NCBI RefSeq assembly: GCF_040954835.1
Contig: NC_090703.1
Location: 17,435,444-17,499,443, forward strand
DNA length: 64,000 bases
Direction of reading: 5' to 3'
Origin: Lepisosteus oculatus
Lineage: Eukaryota; Chordata; Actinopteri; Semionotiformes; Lepisosteidae
Shown here: piece by piece, positions 51,201 to 62,499 of the stretch
Layout of the letters: each line of letters begins with the position of its first letter
Numbering within the stretch: position 1 is the first letter of the stretch
Notes under the pieces: generated by a model
What the model was told of the DNA's origin: nothing
Database searches by the model: none
The model's input: only the letters and a program-made list of their open reading frames with translations
Position numbers and translations under genes: made by a program

Positions 51201-54200
51201 CATCCCAAAACACTAGCTACTATGCAAGGAGCCTGAATCTCTTGGACTTAACACATCATTTCATAGTGGAACAAATATTTCAATGTATGACAATATTTTA
51301 AGAAAATAAGCTCGATTATTTTTTAAGGTAAGACTAATGATCTTGAAAGAGGATTTGGTAAGTTTTTGATTTTCTTTGGAAAATGTTTTCTTGTACATAT
51401 TTACGCTGATTTCTGTAGTGGGAGGACTATCACACTCACCAGACTGCCTGCGACCTTGCCTTCCTCCGCCTGGAAAGTCATCAGACTGGCACGACATGGC
51501 TTTCTTCAACCGTTCTGGGCTGTATTTGTATTTGCTTGGGTCTGTCAGTGGAAGAAGGCTATGAAATCCACAGTACTTCTACATGTTAAATCTATAACAC
51601 CAATAATAAATAATGGATCAACCAAGCTCTTCCTGTCAGAATAAGAATGTATCTCTCCTAGTTCTTTCTTGATGTGTAATACTTTGTAAAACATAAAATG
51701 CCACTTGGTTTATTACTGCTGTTTTATTACTGTTATCTTTTAAAATGTCTTTTACTGCCTGCCTTTCCCTATTCTCCCATTTGCTGTACATATGTTTTTC
51801 AATTTATTGATGTGTTGCTTTGGAAATATGTATTCAAAGTGAATGGATAAATTCTGTAATGTTGATCTTTATTAAACTTTCTTATTATTTTATCTTAACA
51901 ACTCTCAGTTCTAACACTTACATATAGAGTCCATTTCTAAGATGGCTTCCTTTGCCTGCAAAGAAAAGAGGAATCAAGTACTTAGACTATAAATCCAACG
52001 ACTTCTACCTTATTCAAATATGATACATTCAAGTATCAAGGATGAACCTGTATACAAAGAAGCAGGAATCAAGATACCTTCTGTGGAATGATGGCATGGT
52101 GGTTTTCCAGAATGAGCCTTTTAATATGATGGGTCCACAGTCTTTTCTCTTCAACAGTTCTAGCCTGAGGGAAAAATGAAGTGGTTCAGTCATTCTGTTA
52201 GTTTTGGCCTATTTATTAAACTTTCCTCACCACACATTTGCCTGTAGTCCCATGTGAAGTTCCAACAGACAAAAATACTAAACAACCCCATCAAAGAAAA
52301 CCTGCTCCTTTACAAGCATAACAATATACAGTAAATGTGTTGAACATGCATAGTAACATCATATTCTACAGTTCTGCATTAATTAAAGAAAAACATTTTT
52401 TGCGAATGCTGGCTGTATCAATGACAAAGGTCTTTTCTTCGCAAACAATGAGAGATTCACCTGGACAGTGTGAGGCTGTTTGGGATGTTTGTAGTGCGTC
52501 ACGCTGAAACTCAGAGAATCTTTTGCACTTTCTATCAACATCAGGGTGGAACACTAAAAAGAAAAAAAAACATGAACTCACTGTTATTGCAGCTTATATC
52601 TCCATTTTTGTTAAATAAAACTTTAAATTAAATATGTAAAAAAACAACTGTTCTTTTAAGAGTATTAAAACACTCTAGCTTCCATTTCTATTCAGACCAA
52701 AGCACCCACAGGAATGCAATTTTGGCACAATACAAAACCAATTTTATCCAAAGGGATTATTAAAATCAAGGGATCGCAAATATATCTTTTGACTGAAAAC
52801 TTTTTGTCCTAAAGCATTAAGAACTTGGGTGTCACCCTGGACACCGAGCTTCGATTAGACCTACAGTATATTCAACGTTTAGAAGAACTGCCATTTATAA
52901 CTTGAGAAACACTGAAACAAAGGCCTGGATAAGAAGAATACAGAAATGCTGGATCATGTCTTTATAGGTTCCCTATTGACTGCTGTATGCCATCCAAACT
53001 CAGGCTTCAGCTTGTTCAGACTGCTGTTGCTAGTTTGCGGAGTCACATGCATCTCTCTGATCATATCGCTCTGGTGTTTAGGTCTTTGAATTGGCTGGCA
53101 ATGAATTTTCAAGTAGACTCAAACATTACAAAATCCTTCATGGGCCAGAACCCACTTGCTTTGAAGAGATTCTTTCAGCATCCTCCCAAATTCACGTAAA
53201 AAGCTAATTTTGGGGTAAAAGACACTGAAGACTTATCTTTTTATTTGCACTTTTTACCATTTACTGGATTTGTTACAGCATATACCTTGTTTGTAATTCT
53301 TTAAAGCACTCTACGAGACCTTGGTAGGGCTCTGAATGAGAATACATTTGCATTGTATTGCAATATGTCATGGTTGCAAAAATCTTCCAAAAACATGTTC
53401 AAAACTACTAATGGCTAGCTGAATCCTGAAAAGAGGGGGTGATGGTTTGAATGGTCTCCTGTTATTTATAAATGACTTGCGTTCTTTCCAGTGGAGGATT
53501 GCAGCCTAGTGGTATAAAGGAATGGAGACGGCTCTTTACAGCTATGGCTACAGTACAACCTCTGTGTCTGCCTGTGTTCTCTCTAGCTGGGCCCTTAATA
53601 ACCAGTGCTAATTCATGTATGAAATTGTCTGTCTACTTATTTAGTGTTTTCATTGGTTTAATTTTAGAAATACCCCCCAACAACTTCAGCTAAAAGAACT
53701 TGAAGCAGAACCTCCTAAAATTAATTAAGAAGAATTATTTAAGAATTCAGTCTCTCATTTCTGACTAAAATCCCTGAATAGCCAATTAAAGGAAAACGAA
53801 ATTGGCACAGGACCTGTATTGATTATAAACCCTGTATTACTTCTTATTTTCCAGAACAAAAATATTAAAAATGCATCCAAAAGAGAGAGCTGAAATCAAT
53901 TTGCCAGAGTGTTTGCCACTTGGCTGGAACAAAAAGCTGAAGAGAAAGTGGTCCCAGAGGATACAGGACTGAGAACCAATGGGCTAGACTGAGAGCCGTC
54001 TGTCCAGCTCTTCTGCTAGGCACTGTTGCACCACACATTAAGAAAATAAAAGTACATCAGTGAAATACACTCCTAAACAGAGACCATGCTGACCACCTAC
54101 AGTAATGTGTGTCTTGTAGACATAGTGCTCTCCTCGCTTCTTAGTGATAAGTAATGTCTTGTCAAAAAGGAAGAGGGTGCGCTCATTCTTGGCTCGGTGA

Positions 54201-57200
54201 ACTCGGAAGGTGCCCTCCAGGACCAGCTCGCCATAAGTGGTTAGGTCAGGGCCTTTCCAGTTGATCAAGAGAGACTGGATCTCCTAGAGAAGGAAATGCA
54301 GCAAAGTGTTAGATAGGTGAAATCATAGAGCAATATGAAATATGCATAAATGTATCAGTTGCTGATCACCACATTTATATAGCGCTTGTCATCCCAGAGG
54401 ATCTCAAAGAGCTTTACATATGGGATAGAACTCACATCATCCACCACTGAAGCATCACTACTTAGCATCCAGCTGGGTGACGCACACTGACAATTATGAG
54501 CCAGCAGCCTCACTACTAATTAGGTAGAGAAAAGAGAAAATGCTTCAAGACAATTGAAATAAAGGGGATAGTGGGCCAAATTATTTAAGCCAAGAGTAAA
54601 ATTTAGTCAAACAGTACTATGTGATCCTTAATGACCCACTAGTCAGGAACTTGGTTTTAACATTTCATTAGAAAGATAACACATCTTACAGTACAGTACT
54701 GCCAGTTGCCATACAGGGACTTTCTGCATACTGGGTTTGAAAAGTCTGGTCCAGAGTGAAGATTGGATCCAGAGTCCAGAGTGGATCACTGAACCACCTA
54801 CACCAATTACAGTAGCAACCTGTCTTTTTCTTGGAGGTTTCTTATCCCAGTACTGACCTGGCTCAGTCTTGCTTAGCTAGAGCTACAAGGTGGTAATACT
54901 GCTAATTCCTCAATTGTTAATGAGGGAATGAAATTCAATACAGAATTTCAACTGCATGCACCTAGATTTTACTCTTTATGCATGGCTCCCAACAGCCATT
55001 GTAAGAGCAAGAGAAACACATTTATTTCTGATCAACAGAGCATACCAAAACAAAACAAAACAAAACAAAACAAAACAGCAGTTTTATAGTTTCTTTTTTA
55101 TGCTAGATTAAGAGTATAAAAAATTAACTAAAAAGAAAAAGTTAAAAACAGTGATCTGTTTTAGTCATGGTTGCCAAGATGTCCTTGATGTCAGTTAATC
55201 TGTTTAAGGAACAGATTTAGCTGACGTAATGTATTGAAGTCAGATTTATTTATTTTGCTGCAATTACTACAAGACAACAGATCTCCATTCTAACAAAATT
55301 GGTATTTTTCTCACTGATTTTATTGAATATTAGTAAAAACATACCTTGGTCATATTTTCCATCAACACAAAGCATTCTCAAACTGGCTAACAATACAGTT
55401 TACACTTGTAACAATAAACCTAAGACATGGTTTAAACTTTTACGGCCTTTTGTTTTCTATGCAATTTAACTGGGAGTACAAAGGTGAAAATGTTTATAGA
55501 TGATTGGGTTGCTTGAGCTACTAATGTTGCACTTTATTCAGAAGCATGCACCACATGGTGGATGACAGCAAATAATTAACATCACTATGCTTTGAAGACT
55601 GAAGCACTGAAAGAAAAGAGGAGCCTTGCAGAGCATCCTGGCCAGAAATTGTAAAAGAAAACAATAAGACATTCCGTCGTCTGCTACAATAAGTTACATT
55701 AATGAATTAGCAGACCTGGAAAGATTTTGCCTTGAAGCCTGTAAGAGCACTACAGGAGATGTTAAAAGCTGGCAGAGTGAGTGAAGATCAGTGCCAGGTT
55801 GGCACCAGTTGTGTGCGGGTGTCGATTGCCCACCTGCAGCCTGACTGCATGCTCGTGTTTCCTCTTCATGTCATTGATGTACCAGGCCACACCTGTCATT
55901 GTGTAAATTGCCTCCTCCACCACTTCATAGCCCTCCTCTTCAGGGTCAAAATGCCTCGCAATTTCCTGAAAAAGGAAAAAGGAAAATAAAACAAATACAC
56001 ACTACACAGGGATAGCAAAATCTCACCTCAGATACTTTTTTGATGATGATTCTTTTATATTCAAGCTGTTAATGGTTGAGTTGATGCGCTTCACTCACAG
56101 GGTTTGATCATTATAATTTCTAGGTATTTAACAAATGGTGATCTAAACATTCTTACGAAACAAGCAAGGTTGATGATTTGGGGTCTCATTCTGCCTCACC
56201 TTAAGGGAAACTTTATAAAAAAGACCACTTCTCTGATCAAAGAGGCCTCTTAGGGCCTTGTAAACATTTTATTTTTAAAGCTTTTAAGCATTGTAAAGCT
56301 TCAAACCTTTACCTTTCTAATTAGATAATCTGTTTAACCTATTTCATCAGATGCCTTTTTTGCAGTCGTTGCTAAACACGGATAAACAAAATGACAACAA
56401 GTTCTGCAAGCAGATCAGGAAACAAAAAACACTGTGTGAACAATAAACTGCTTTGTCAAACTTTATGGTGCTTGACATTTACAAGACTGTCCATCTAAAC
56501 TGGCTTGTTCGAAAACACAGAATCAGAAGATTTATTTAAATTACAGCATCACAGTGCTTAGTACTACTAAGATGCTTTCTAAGGTTTATATACACCTAAC
56601 ATAAAAACTTACTATTCTCCTTCCCTTATCATTCCCTTTATAGCTGTATCTTATTTAAACAAACAGATGGATTTTGGATACTGTTCAACTCATTTTAATA
56701 AACTGATCATTCAGTTTATTATCATTGTCGTGAGTGACAATGATACACTCAAGTGACTGACTGCTGCATAAGCAGCAAATCATTAAAAAAAGAGTGGATT
56801 TGGCACAGGCAATGAGGTGGTTTTGCCTTTTTGATGTGAAGCCTGATAAAAAAGTACCAATATGGCCCTGAAGAGATCTACGTCTTTTTGACACTGGCAT
56901 AATAGGGCAAACCTTAGATGGACTTGCCAGCAGTGGAGACAAATCCTGTTTAACAATGAATGAAGATTTTGTGTTGACTCTGCTGGACGTCAGTGAGTGC
57001 TTTCTGGGAATAGACGTCAAGCTGCTACAAAAGTCTACTTGTAGTGATTGATGGAAAAAAAAGTTTTAACATTTAGCAAAAGTTATTCAGAACTCCTATA
57101 CTGACATGAAAAAAAGATAGCTGTAAATCAGAAAAATTGTTGCCAATCATTTTTTAGCAGTTAGTATTGAAAAGCTAGCAGTAGTTGGTGAGTGTGGGGT

Positions 57201-60200
57201 GCAAGTTCTTTAAAAGGCTCCTCTGTTGGGGTGGGGAGCGGGGGTGGGGTGTTCATTCTCTTGAATTGCACCTAACAAAACACAGATTGCCGTTTCTCCT
57301 TCAGAGACCGGATGGTGTGTTTTCTCTTGCCAGATATCCTGCTTTGCATTGGTCTCAGTGGGCTGGGCCTCCGTACCTGCAACAGCAGGTGGTATTTGAG
57401 GATTCTCTGAACGGGCTTCAACAGATAGGAGCCCAGCGGGAGGGACCGTTTCAGCGAGGCCTGTCTCTCACGGAAAAACTTGGCCAGCGTCTTGCTTCTC
57501 ATGCATTCTGTCAGTGCTGCAACTGAGCTATAAGGAGAGATTGAAGGAGAGCAATAAGGATGATTAATTGGTTTTAGACATTGCTCCACTATGAAATGCA
57601 CTTACTTTAAATGCATCTTATCTGACAGAGCTCCTTAAAAATTGTTAGATCTAGTCTAAGATGGTATAGATCAACATTTAAAAGAGAAATTTATATAAAG
57701 TTTTAACACAACCTTACACATTCATCACTGAATCTCATAACATAAATTTGAACTTACTGGATACTGAGTTTAAAGGGATGTACTGTACATGTAGAGGAAT
57801 GGAATGGAAATATGTAAAGTCACTATAGAGGACATTGTGCTACCACATATAGCCACATAAGTCCACCAGCATTTGGAATTCTGCAGGAAGAATTTTACTT
57901 CAAGGAAGGAGGATGTCAATCAACTCATGCCTGGTTGATGGAAGTGGAAAATGTGGTATTGGGCATCGTTCCAGAATATCCCAAAAATTCTTGATTGGGT
58001 TCACATCTGATGACTGATAAGTGAATGTCATATGGATAACATTAGTGTTATGCTCATCCAAACACTGGATGAACACATGTGCTCTGTGCATGAAGGCATT
58101 GTCATCCTGGAACACCCCATTCTCAGCAGGAAATAAACGCAGCAACATGGAGTGAAAATGGTTACTTAGTACCATTACCTAGCAATTAGTATAACCTTCT
58201 AATGGAATGAGTGCATGCAAACCATGCCAAGAAAATGTACCCCACAAGATTACAGAACCACCAAAACCCCTGACTTTTGGAAATGAGCACAAAGGGCTGT
58301 AGAATTCATTAGGTTGGTGCCAGACTCAGCACCATCTGAGAACATGGTGACGGATGATTCAACTGACTATCTCACATTTCTTTTTGGTATTCCATTGCCC
58401 ATGCTCTATGCACCCGTGAACTCACAAACATGCAATACACTGTGAAGAGCAGTTTGTGTAGTGCAACCCAACTATAGTATCTTGTTCTGTCGAGTGCTCA
58501 GAGGACCATTTCTGATGAACCTGGATGTTCAAGCCCCAGGTCTAAATTTGGAGTCAATTGATTTGCAGTTGTTCACTTAATTTGTTTAGAACTTAAGATG
58601 AATACAGAGAAATCACAATTCTGGAATATGCATCTCTGCCCACTGTTGACCTTTGTTGATGATGTAACTACTTTGGTGTTCCATACTAACATCACCTTAG
58701 ACAATGTTTTTTTATGCTCTAAACATTAGCAAGTTTAGCTGTCTTGGTCACTGAAGCTCCTGCCCAACAATAACCCCTCTTCACTGTCACGGAGATATTG
58801 TCTTGCAGTCACGCTAGCCATAATTATAGGCAAGCAGACCTGTAAAGCATTTTTACACATGTCTGTAAGCATGCTGAGATGTTATTTGCTTTAATAACAC
58901 GAGTCAACTTGTGTGGAATCCCATGCTTTCAATATGCTTAATATTCCTAATTTACCCAGGTTCCTTCAGTTTTTTTGTCCACTGCCTGTAAATACTAACA
59001 TCTTAAAAGTGAAAAGCAGTTTTACTCTTTACCTATCTGTAGATGCAATAATTGAACTCAAAATTTGTTTTGGATTGAATTCTTAACATTTCATTTTCAG
59101 AAAATGTTAATCAAGACAAATAACTAATTTTCTGGTTTCACCCTTAAAATAAAAGACACTATCCTGGAAGAGGCTCCCTCAGTGCAAACAGTTTAAAGAC
59201 TTCTCTATCCTATTTCTTGGCTTAAAGGGATATGAAGGTAACATTGGCTGCCATATAGTGTGATGATTTAGTATGTAGGTGACTTATCACAGGATAAAAT
59301 AAATCCCTTTGCAATGTTTGCTCCTCTGATCTAAGCCAAAAGAAGGAATCACAGGCATGTCTGAGACTGACGCACACTTATGTCAAGTGTTGCTGCTATG
59401 AACTGAAACACAGAACTGAAACATCAGTTACATTTAATCATACATACTCTACAGTGTGTGCGCTTCCGGGGATTGAAGGAAAATCACAAAACTTATCACA
59501 TTTTGATTAAATTGCTTTGTGTCAAGCTTCTCTTTCCTATCTGCTATATATTCCTGTAATCCTGAATTATGATAAAAAGCAGTGTTTTGTAAGAGAATAA
59601 CACAGGGAAAAAAAAAACATTAAGAAATATAGGAAGGGTATTTTAGATAAAGTTAATCCTTTTTAAAATTCTATCGTATTATATAAATCATATTTATAGA
59701 GATCAATACAGTGTATCTATGCAGCCTATTTCAGCAAAGCTGTATGAAAGTATTTGCATGTACAGTTTTCAGCACTAGGTGGCAGAAGCAGACAGCTGCA
59801 AGTTGATTCCATTACTGTATTGTGCATCATATATCCTGAACACCAGCTTAAGATGAGATAAACAAATACAAAAAAAAAATCCTTCCATAAATATAAAACT
59901 TAAGTGCTTCTCAATACATGTCACGTTTTTGACAAGATTAGAGTAAAAGTAATTTATCCACTGCAGTTGAAGGAAAATTGCAGAACTAGAAACAGGATTA
60001 TACAGAAAGTATTATGCTGCTTGACTTCCAAAGTTTGGGTCTGTAATGAAATTCATGTTACTTGTAGCAGCTTGGTAATTATAAGGTATGTTGTGGATCA
60101 CTGTGAACAGACATTCATCTAAGCAATGATCGCATGTGATACATTCTGGCCATGATGTCGTCTGCTATTATGCTACATGAAAACTCTTCATCAGAATCAA

Positions 60201-61246
60201 AGGCACAGGATTTACATTCTGAAGCAATACTGTAGGTCTGTTTTACAGGATTTGCTTACTTTGGGTAGTTTGTGCAGTACTGAGTGTAGATATCAAAGTA
60301 GTCACTCTAAAAGGAAAGAGGGGAAAAGAAGCATCAATCATTTGTAAAAGCCTGCTTGTCTGAAATTTTTTAAATTTATGGTGAAATTAATTTCTGTTAA
60401 AACGCAAATCATAACAACACTCTCTGTGCTTGTATAATTTTGGAATCAACACAGATTCGGGGCACCCTTTATTGTAAGATTATAATTCTGAATCTTATCT
60501 TCACATGACTAGAACAAACATTTTGTAACATAATGACAATAAGGCAGCTGAGCAAAAAGAGTCAGGAAAATACAGTGTATGGACACAGAAATAAAAAGGA
60601 TTATTAACAAAAGGTGGGAATTTAGCTAAGTTGCATATTCTTTTTGATAGCTAACCATTTTTGAAGGCTCCCAAAAAGGTAACTTTATCCAAAGAAATAC
60701 GTCCTGTTTTCAGCGCTAAATGCACCTGATATTCCCTTGTGACTAACATATTGACTTCTGACTCGTGTCACTGGTGAGGCAGTTTGTAAGGCAGACTTTG
60801 CCAAAGCATTTGAAAATTCTGAATACTGGCAATGTCTGATGACAAAAAGACACATTTTCTTGGACCTGTTTGTGCAATGGCATATCTGTGATACTTGGCA
60901 TTAATCTAGTCATATTTCTTTGAACACTTTCCAGGACAAGAATGTCATTTTTGGAACACTGTGACTATAATTTAATAATTGCGTAAATATTAGCCTTCTT
61001 TGTTCAAATTATTAGACCGCCTCATGGTGGTCCGGAACTGTACATGAGTACTACAGTATATTTTCTCTGTAACAGGTTACTCATGACACTCTCAATTACA
61101 CTGTAGTGTATTAACACAAGTGCATTAATTTCTCTTTCATTTAGTCTTTTAGACAGAGAAATAAAAAAAACTTTACCTTGTGTACAAAGCACCTTGCAAC
61201 AGCCACAGGATCATTGTCACACATATCCAAAGACTGTAGGAGTTCA
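37214..61246 (-). CDS. plekhg3: plekhg3, pleckstrin homology and RhoGEF domain protein G3 (5'-partial, 15 exons)
   Basis: Multi-exon gene; 5' exons lie beyond the window. Exons in transcript order: 61177-61246, 60260-60306, 57377-57527, 55834-55965, 54101-54283, 52461-52553, 52078-52164, 51922-51955, 51440-51541, 49677-49709, 48231-48241, 46868-47233, 43933-44037, 40755-42348, 37214-38181. All introns are GT-AG and the frame is unbroken, giving about 1,324 residues. The product is a Dbl-family exchange factor: the DH domain loads GTP on Rho-type GTPases and the PH domain follows it; mammalian PLEKHG3 acts on actin at cell edges. The DH core ([20 protein letters not shown]), the PH exon ([19 protein letters not shown]), the post-[10 protein letters not shown] and SPERLKKA motifs, and RQGRRQSEPTK across an exon junction fit PLEKHG3 better than PLEKHG1 or PLEKHG2, from remembered family sequences. 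The long C-terminal half is acidic and serine-rich, as in the family. I am sure of the family and fairly sure of the paralogue. Confidence 0.88.
38753..38764. repeat. Target-site duplication, left copy
   Basis: The 12-bp atgttcttggtt here is repeated exactly at 39406-39417, bracketing the composite SINE. It marks the single insertion of the outer element. Confidence 0.8.
38765..39405 (+). mobile_element. tRNA-derived SINE interrupted by a second SINE
   Basis: The outer element begins ggggtggcctagtcacacagtg and has box-B-like gggtttaattc, the ctgtgtagagtttg region and ttttctcccacagtccaaagat. It resumes after the inner insert at actggtagattaaatggctt and continues through gtcctgcgatggactctc to gggataggctctgg. 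Flanked by 12-bp duplications, it lies in the plekhg3 intron before the last exon. Confidence 0.8.
38905..39208 (+). mobile_element. Inner tRNA-derived SINE nested in the first
   Basis: Begins gggcggagcggtggctctgt, with tRNA-like gcctgtggctggaaggttac, then the diagnostic ctgagcaaggcccttaaccc and ggagagcaagctggggtatg, ending taataaagtaatg plus (ATT)n. It sits exactly within the outer SINE's 'ccaaagat|actggtag' stretch, so it is younger than the outer copy. Confidence 0.85.
40755..42348 (-). CDS. plekhg3: plekhg3 exon: large disordered-region exon
   Basis: A 1,594-nt exon, in phase 0 and out phase 1, with acceptor gtcgtag and donor gtgagt. The 531 codons are rich in Ser, Glu and Pro and probably disordered, with acidic runs near the start. 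There are stretches such as [20 protein letters not shown] and [19 protein letters not shown] that look conserved, and a basic [16 protein letters not shown] near the end. The single long open frame in otherwise stop-rich DNA supports coding. Confidence 0.9.
43933..44037 (-). CDS. plekhg3: plekhg3 exon: polar linker
   Basis: A 105-nt, 35-codon exon reading [20 protein letters not shown] and ending GSLERKVQ, with acceptor ttctaag and donor gtaaac, phase 0 at both ends. No domain is visible; KRQNSQS looks like a basophilic kinase site. It is called from splice sites, frame and position. Confidence 0.78.
46868..47233 (-). CDS. plekhg3: plekhg3 exon: acidic region
   Basis: A 366-nt, 122-codon exon, phase 0 at both ends, with acceptor catacag and donor gtgagg. 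Its first two thirds are rich in Asp, Glu and Ser (for example [17 protein letters not shown]). It ends with a helical [20 protein letters not shown] segment, which I take to be conserved. Confidence 0.86.
48231..48241 (-). CDS. plekhg3: plekhg3 candidate 11-nt microexon
   Basis: On the minus strand, 11 bases (CCCTTCTCAAG) sit between a tactacag acceptor and a gtaagg donor. The preceding exon ends in phase 1 and the following one starts in phase 0, so exactly 11 nt (3n+2) are needed here; these give ALLK. Without it the frame breaks. The evidence is frame and splice consensus only, so it is less secure than its neighbours. Confidence 0.65.
49677..49709 (-). CDS. plekhg3: plekhg3 exon: short linker exon
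   Basis: A 33-nt exon that completes a Glu codon and reads [10 protein letters not shown] plus one base, with acceptor tctttag and donor gtaaga. Joined to its neighbour it gives RRQSEPTK, as in mammalian PLEKHG3. Confidence 0.82.
49897..50913 (-). mobile_element. Tc1/mariner-like element with ~200-bp terminal inverted repeats
   Basis: Ends cagttgtgag/ctcacaactg flanked by TA (49895-49896, 50914-50915). The inverted repeats run to about 50100 and from about 50696. The interior reads on the minus strand as a degenerate Tc1 transposase, including text such as cacgccacagcatttcaatg. Stops and frame breaks make it non-autonomous. It lies in a plekhg3 intron. Confidence 0.85.
51440..51541 (-). CDS. 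plekhg3: plekhg3 exon: SPERLKKA motif
   Basis: A 102-nt exon (two bases, 33 codons, one base) reading [20 protein letters not shown] and ending GRQGRRQS, with acceptor gacag and donor gtgagt. The SPERLKKA and RQGRRQSE motifs point to PLEKHG3. Confidence 0.88.
51922..51955 (-). CDS. plekhg3: plekhg3 exon: post-PH linker
   Basis: A 34-nt exon reading [11 protein letters not shown] plus one base of a split Tyr codon, with acceptor tttgcag and donor gtaagt. The KEAILEMDS string is conserved directly after the PH domain in this family. Confidence 0.88.
52078..52164 (-). CDS. plekhg3: plekhg3 exon: PH domain C-terminal helix
   Basis: An 87-nt, 29-codon exon reading [20 protein letters not shown] then NHHAIIPQK, with acceptor ccctcag and donor gtatct. 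The tryptophan in the EKRLWTHH helix is the invariant Trp that closes PH domains. Confidence 0.91.
52461..52553 (-). CDS. plekhg3: plekhg3 exon: PH domain, middle
   Basis: A 93-nt, 31-codon exon reading [20 protein letters not shown] then [11 protein letters not shown], phase 0 at both ends, acceptor tttttag, donor gtgaat. The LMLIES..DSL.F.VTHYKH pattern matches PLEKHG3 more than PLEKHG1. Confidence 0.9.
52815..53380 (+). pseudogene. L2-like LINE reverse-transcriptase C-terminal fragment
   Basis: Reads [15 protein letters not shown], then after a frame break [23 protein letters not shown] and a diverged WLAMNF segment, the pattern of the LINE ORF2 end (LQLVQNxAAR...DHITPVL.SLHWLP). The 3' tail has gcactctacgagacc and an AT-rich end. 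Dead, 5'-truncated, within a plekhg3 intron. Confidence 0.75.
53690..53995. repeat. Diverged copy of an 18.5-kb-type MITE (partial)
   Basis: The 3' part (ggctggaacaaaaagctgaag...ggtcccagaggatacaggactgagaaccaatggg) resembles the right half of the 18478-18793 element. The left end is not recognisable. The assignment is tentative. Confidence 0.4.
54101..54283 (-). CDS. plekhg3: plekhg3 exon: PH domain, first half
   Basis: A 183-nt, 61-codon exon, phase 0 at both ends, with acceptor ttctctag and donor gtaggt. It begins [14 protein letters not shown] and carries the PH strands [40 protein letters not shown]. In Dbl proteins the PH domain contributes to membrane targeting and tunes exchange. Confidence 0.93.
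54368..54895 (-). mobile_element. 5S SINE, diverged full-length copy
   Basis: Reverse orientation: the 3' end (atttatatagcgcttgtca) is at the low end and the 5S-like head at the high end, where the minus strand has ctaagcaagactgagccagg and cagtactggg. It is older and shares only scattered blocks with copies 1 and 2, in a plekhg3 intron. Confidence 0.6.
55045..55077 (+). repeat. (CAAAA)n microsatellite
   Basis: Six tandem CAAAA units with short flanks, in a plekhg3 intron. Confidence 0.9.
55834..55965 (-). CDS. plekhg3: plekhg3 exon: end of DH domain
   Basis: A 132-nt, 44-codon exon, phase 0 at both ends, with acceptor ctttttcag and donor gtgggc. It reads [20 protein letters not shown] and goes on to a [17 protein letters not shown] end, the last DH helix and the linker into the PH domain. 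Confidence 0.92.
57377..57527 (-). CDS. plekhg3: plekhg3 exon: DH domain core
   Basis: A 151-nt exon: one base plus 50 codons, acceptor cttatag, donor gtacgg. It holds the most conserved DH helix, [20 protein letters not shown], which forms the GTPase-binding face in Dbl proteins. This is the clearest evidence that the gene is a RhoGEF. Confidence 0.93.
57840..58990 (-). pseudogene. Tc1-like transposon relic
   Basis: A minus-strand frame (57900-58175) reads [20 protein letters not shown], then [14 protein letters not shown], which are the Tc1 DDE-domain motifs corresponding to QQDNAPCH and NPIENLW. Further transposase pieces extend upstream to about 58550 with stops. Element ends are approximate; the right edge may be the tttttgtccactgcctgta near 58,975. 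It lies in a plekhg3 intron. Confidence 0.75.
60260..60306 (-). CDS. plekhg3: plekhg3 exon: DH domain
   Basis: A 47-nt exon reading [15 protein letters not shown] and then two bases of a split codon, with acceptor ttttag and donor gtaagc. The [11 protein letters not shown] string is a hallmark of PLEKHG1-3 DH domains. The split codon is completed to Asn by the first base of the next exon. Confidence 0.87.
61177..61246 (-). CDS. plekhg3: plekhg3 exon: DH domain, early part
   Basis: A 70-nt exon with acceptor ttttaag and donor gtaaag. It enters with one base completing a split codon, then reads [20 protein letters not shown] and ends in phase 0. The DPVAVA segment is typical of the PLEKHG DH domain. 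It is the most upstream exon I could place; its partner upstream was not found in 61.3-64 kb. Confidence 0.85.
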
Positions 61247-61689
61247 CTTAAAAGAAAACAAATAATTAATGTCACACAGTGTTAGAATATGATATGCCCA
61301 TGAATCACACAGATCTTTTTTAAAAAATATAATTGAGCTTCTACAACTCAGATATCAGGACCAACAGCCAACTCTTAATTAAAAATTTGCACAATGTAAA
61401 ACAAAAATTATTTCCACAGCAGGATATTGTTTCTGTATGAGCCTGCACTTGAAACATTAACTCTACAATATATCTGTCACTAATATTGTTCTACCCATTT
61501 GATATGTTTGCAGTACACATGTTGCTCCTTCCAAATGTACTGTATTCAAACCCTTTCTAGTGGTGTCCCATTTTGTAAAATGCCAAAATGAGGCATACAT
61601 AATTTTAAGCTAAATATTAAATTCAAAAGCTGAATGCTCAATCTGAAGATAGGAAAAACAAAAGAAAAATATGGTATTTGTTAATTGCT

Positions 61690-62499
61690 TAATAAGACCT
61701 GTGAACTCAACATTTGGTGGAAGCACCTTTGGCAACAATTATAGCCATGGGTCTTTTTGGATATGTACAGTATCTACCAACTTTACACACTGGTTTGGTG
61801 AACGTCTGGCCCATTCCTGGAATTGCTTTATGGACATCAGTTTTCACAGATCTACAATAGGATTAAAGTCAGGAGCTTGGAATGGCCACTCAAGGACATT
61901 CACTTTCGTATTCTCAAGCCATTCCAGTGTGGTTTGGATCACTGTCCTGCTTAATTGTGCCAATGTTAAGTCTGAAGTCGGTTGTCCAATAAGATTTGCA
62001 AGTACTTTGGTTTATCTGCATTCCCATTAATCTTAACAGGCTTCACAGTCCCAACTACTTAGAAGTAGAATTATAACACACTGCTGCCACCACCATGCTT
62101 GACAGTATTGATGGTGTTGACTACAGTAACTGAGGCATCAGATGAAATGCTTTCCATTTAGACCAAAAAGTTTTCTAATTTTGTCAAATTTTACCATAAT
62201 ACTTTGTTAATTTTGTACATTACTGCAAACCCTATATATTTTTTCAGTTCCATACAGACTTCCTTTGTGGAGTGACTGGGATATTGTTGACCCATGAACA
62301 TTTTGTGGAATGACTGAGATAGTTGACCCAAGGACATTTTCTCCCATCTCATCTCACATTTGCTTTGAATGCGTGGACTAGGTTGTATATATAACAAGTA
62401 TTAATCACTACTTGAAAGTTTGATGACAGCAAGCTTTAAAACAAAGAAAATGTGCAACTGTGCATTTGACTGAATACTTTTTCAAGGCTCTGTATGTAT
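61690..62499 (-). pseudogene. Second Tc1-like relic, 5'-complete end present
   Basis: The plus strand contains antisense transposase text (ggtggaagcacctttggcaa; gtggtttggatcactgtcctgctt) and a terminal string gactgaatactttttcaagg typical of a Tc1 inverted repeat end at about 62470-62490. The opposite end is missing. It lies upstream of exon 61177 in the plekhg3 region. Confidence 0.65.

Noticed and set aside
55732..55989. 85-codon plus-strand ORF
   Set aside because: Antisense of the plekhg3 exon at 55834-55965.
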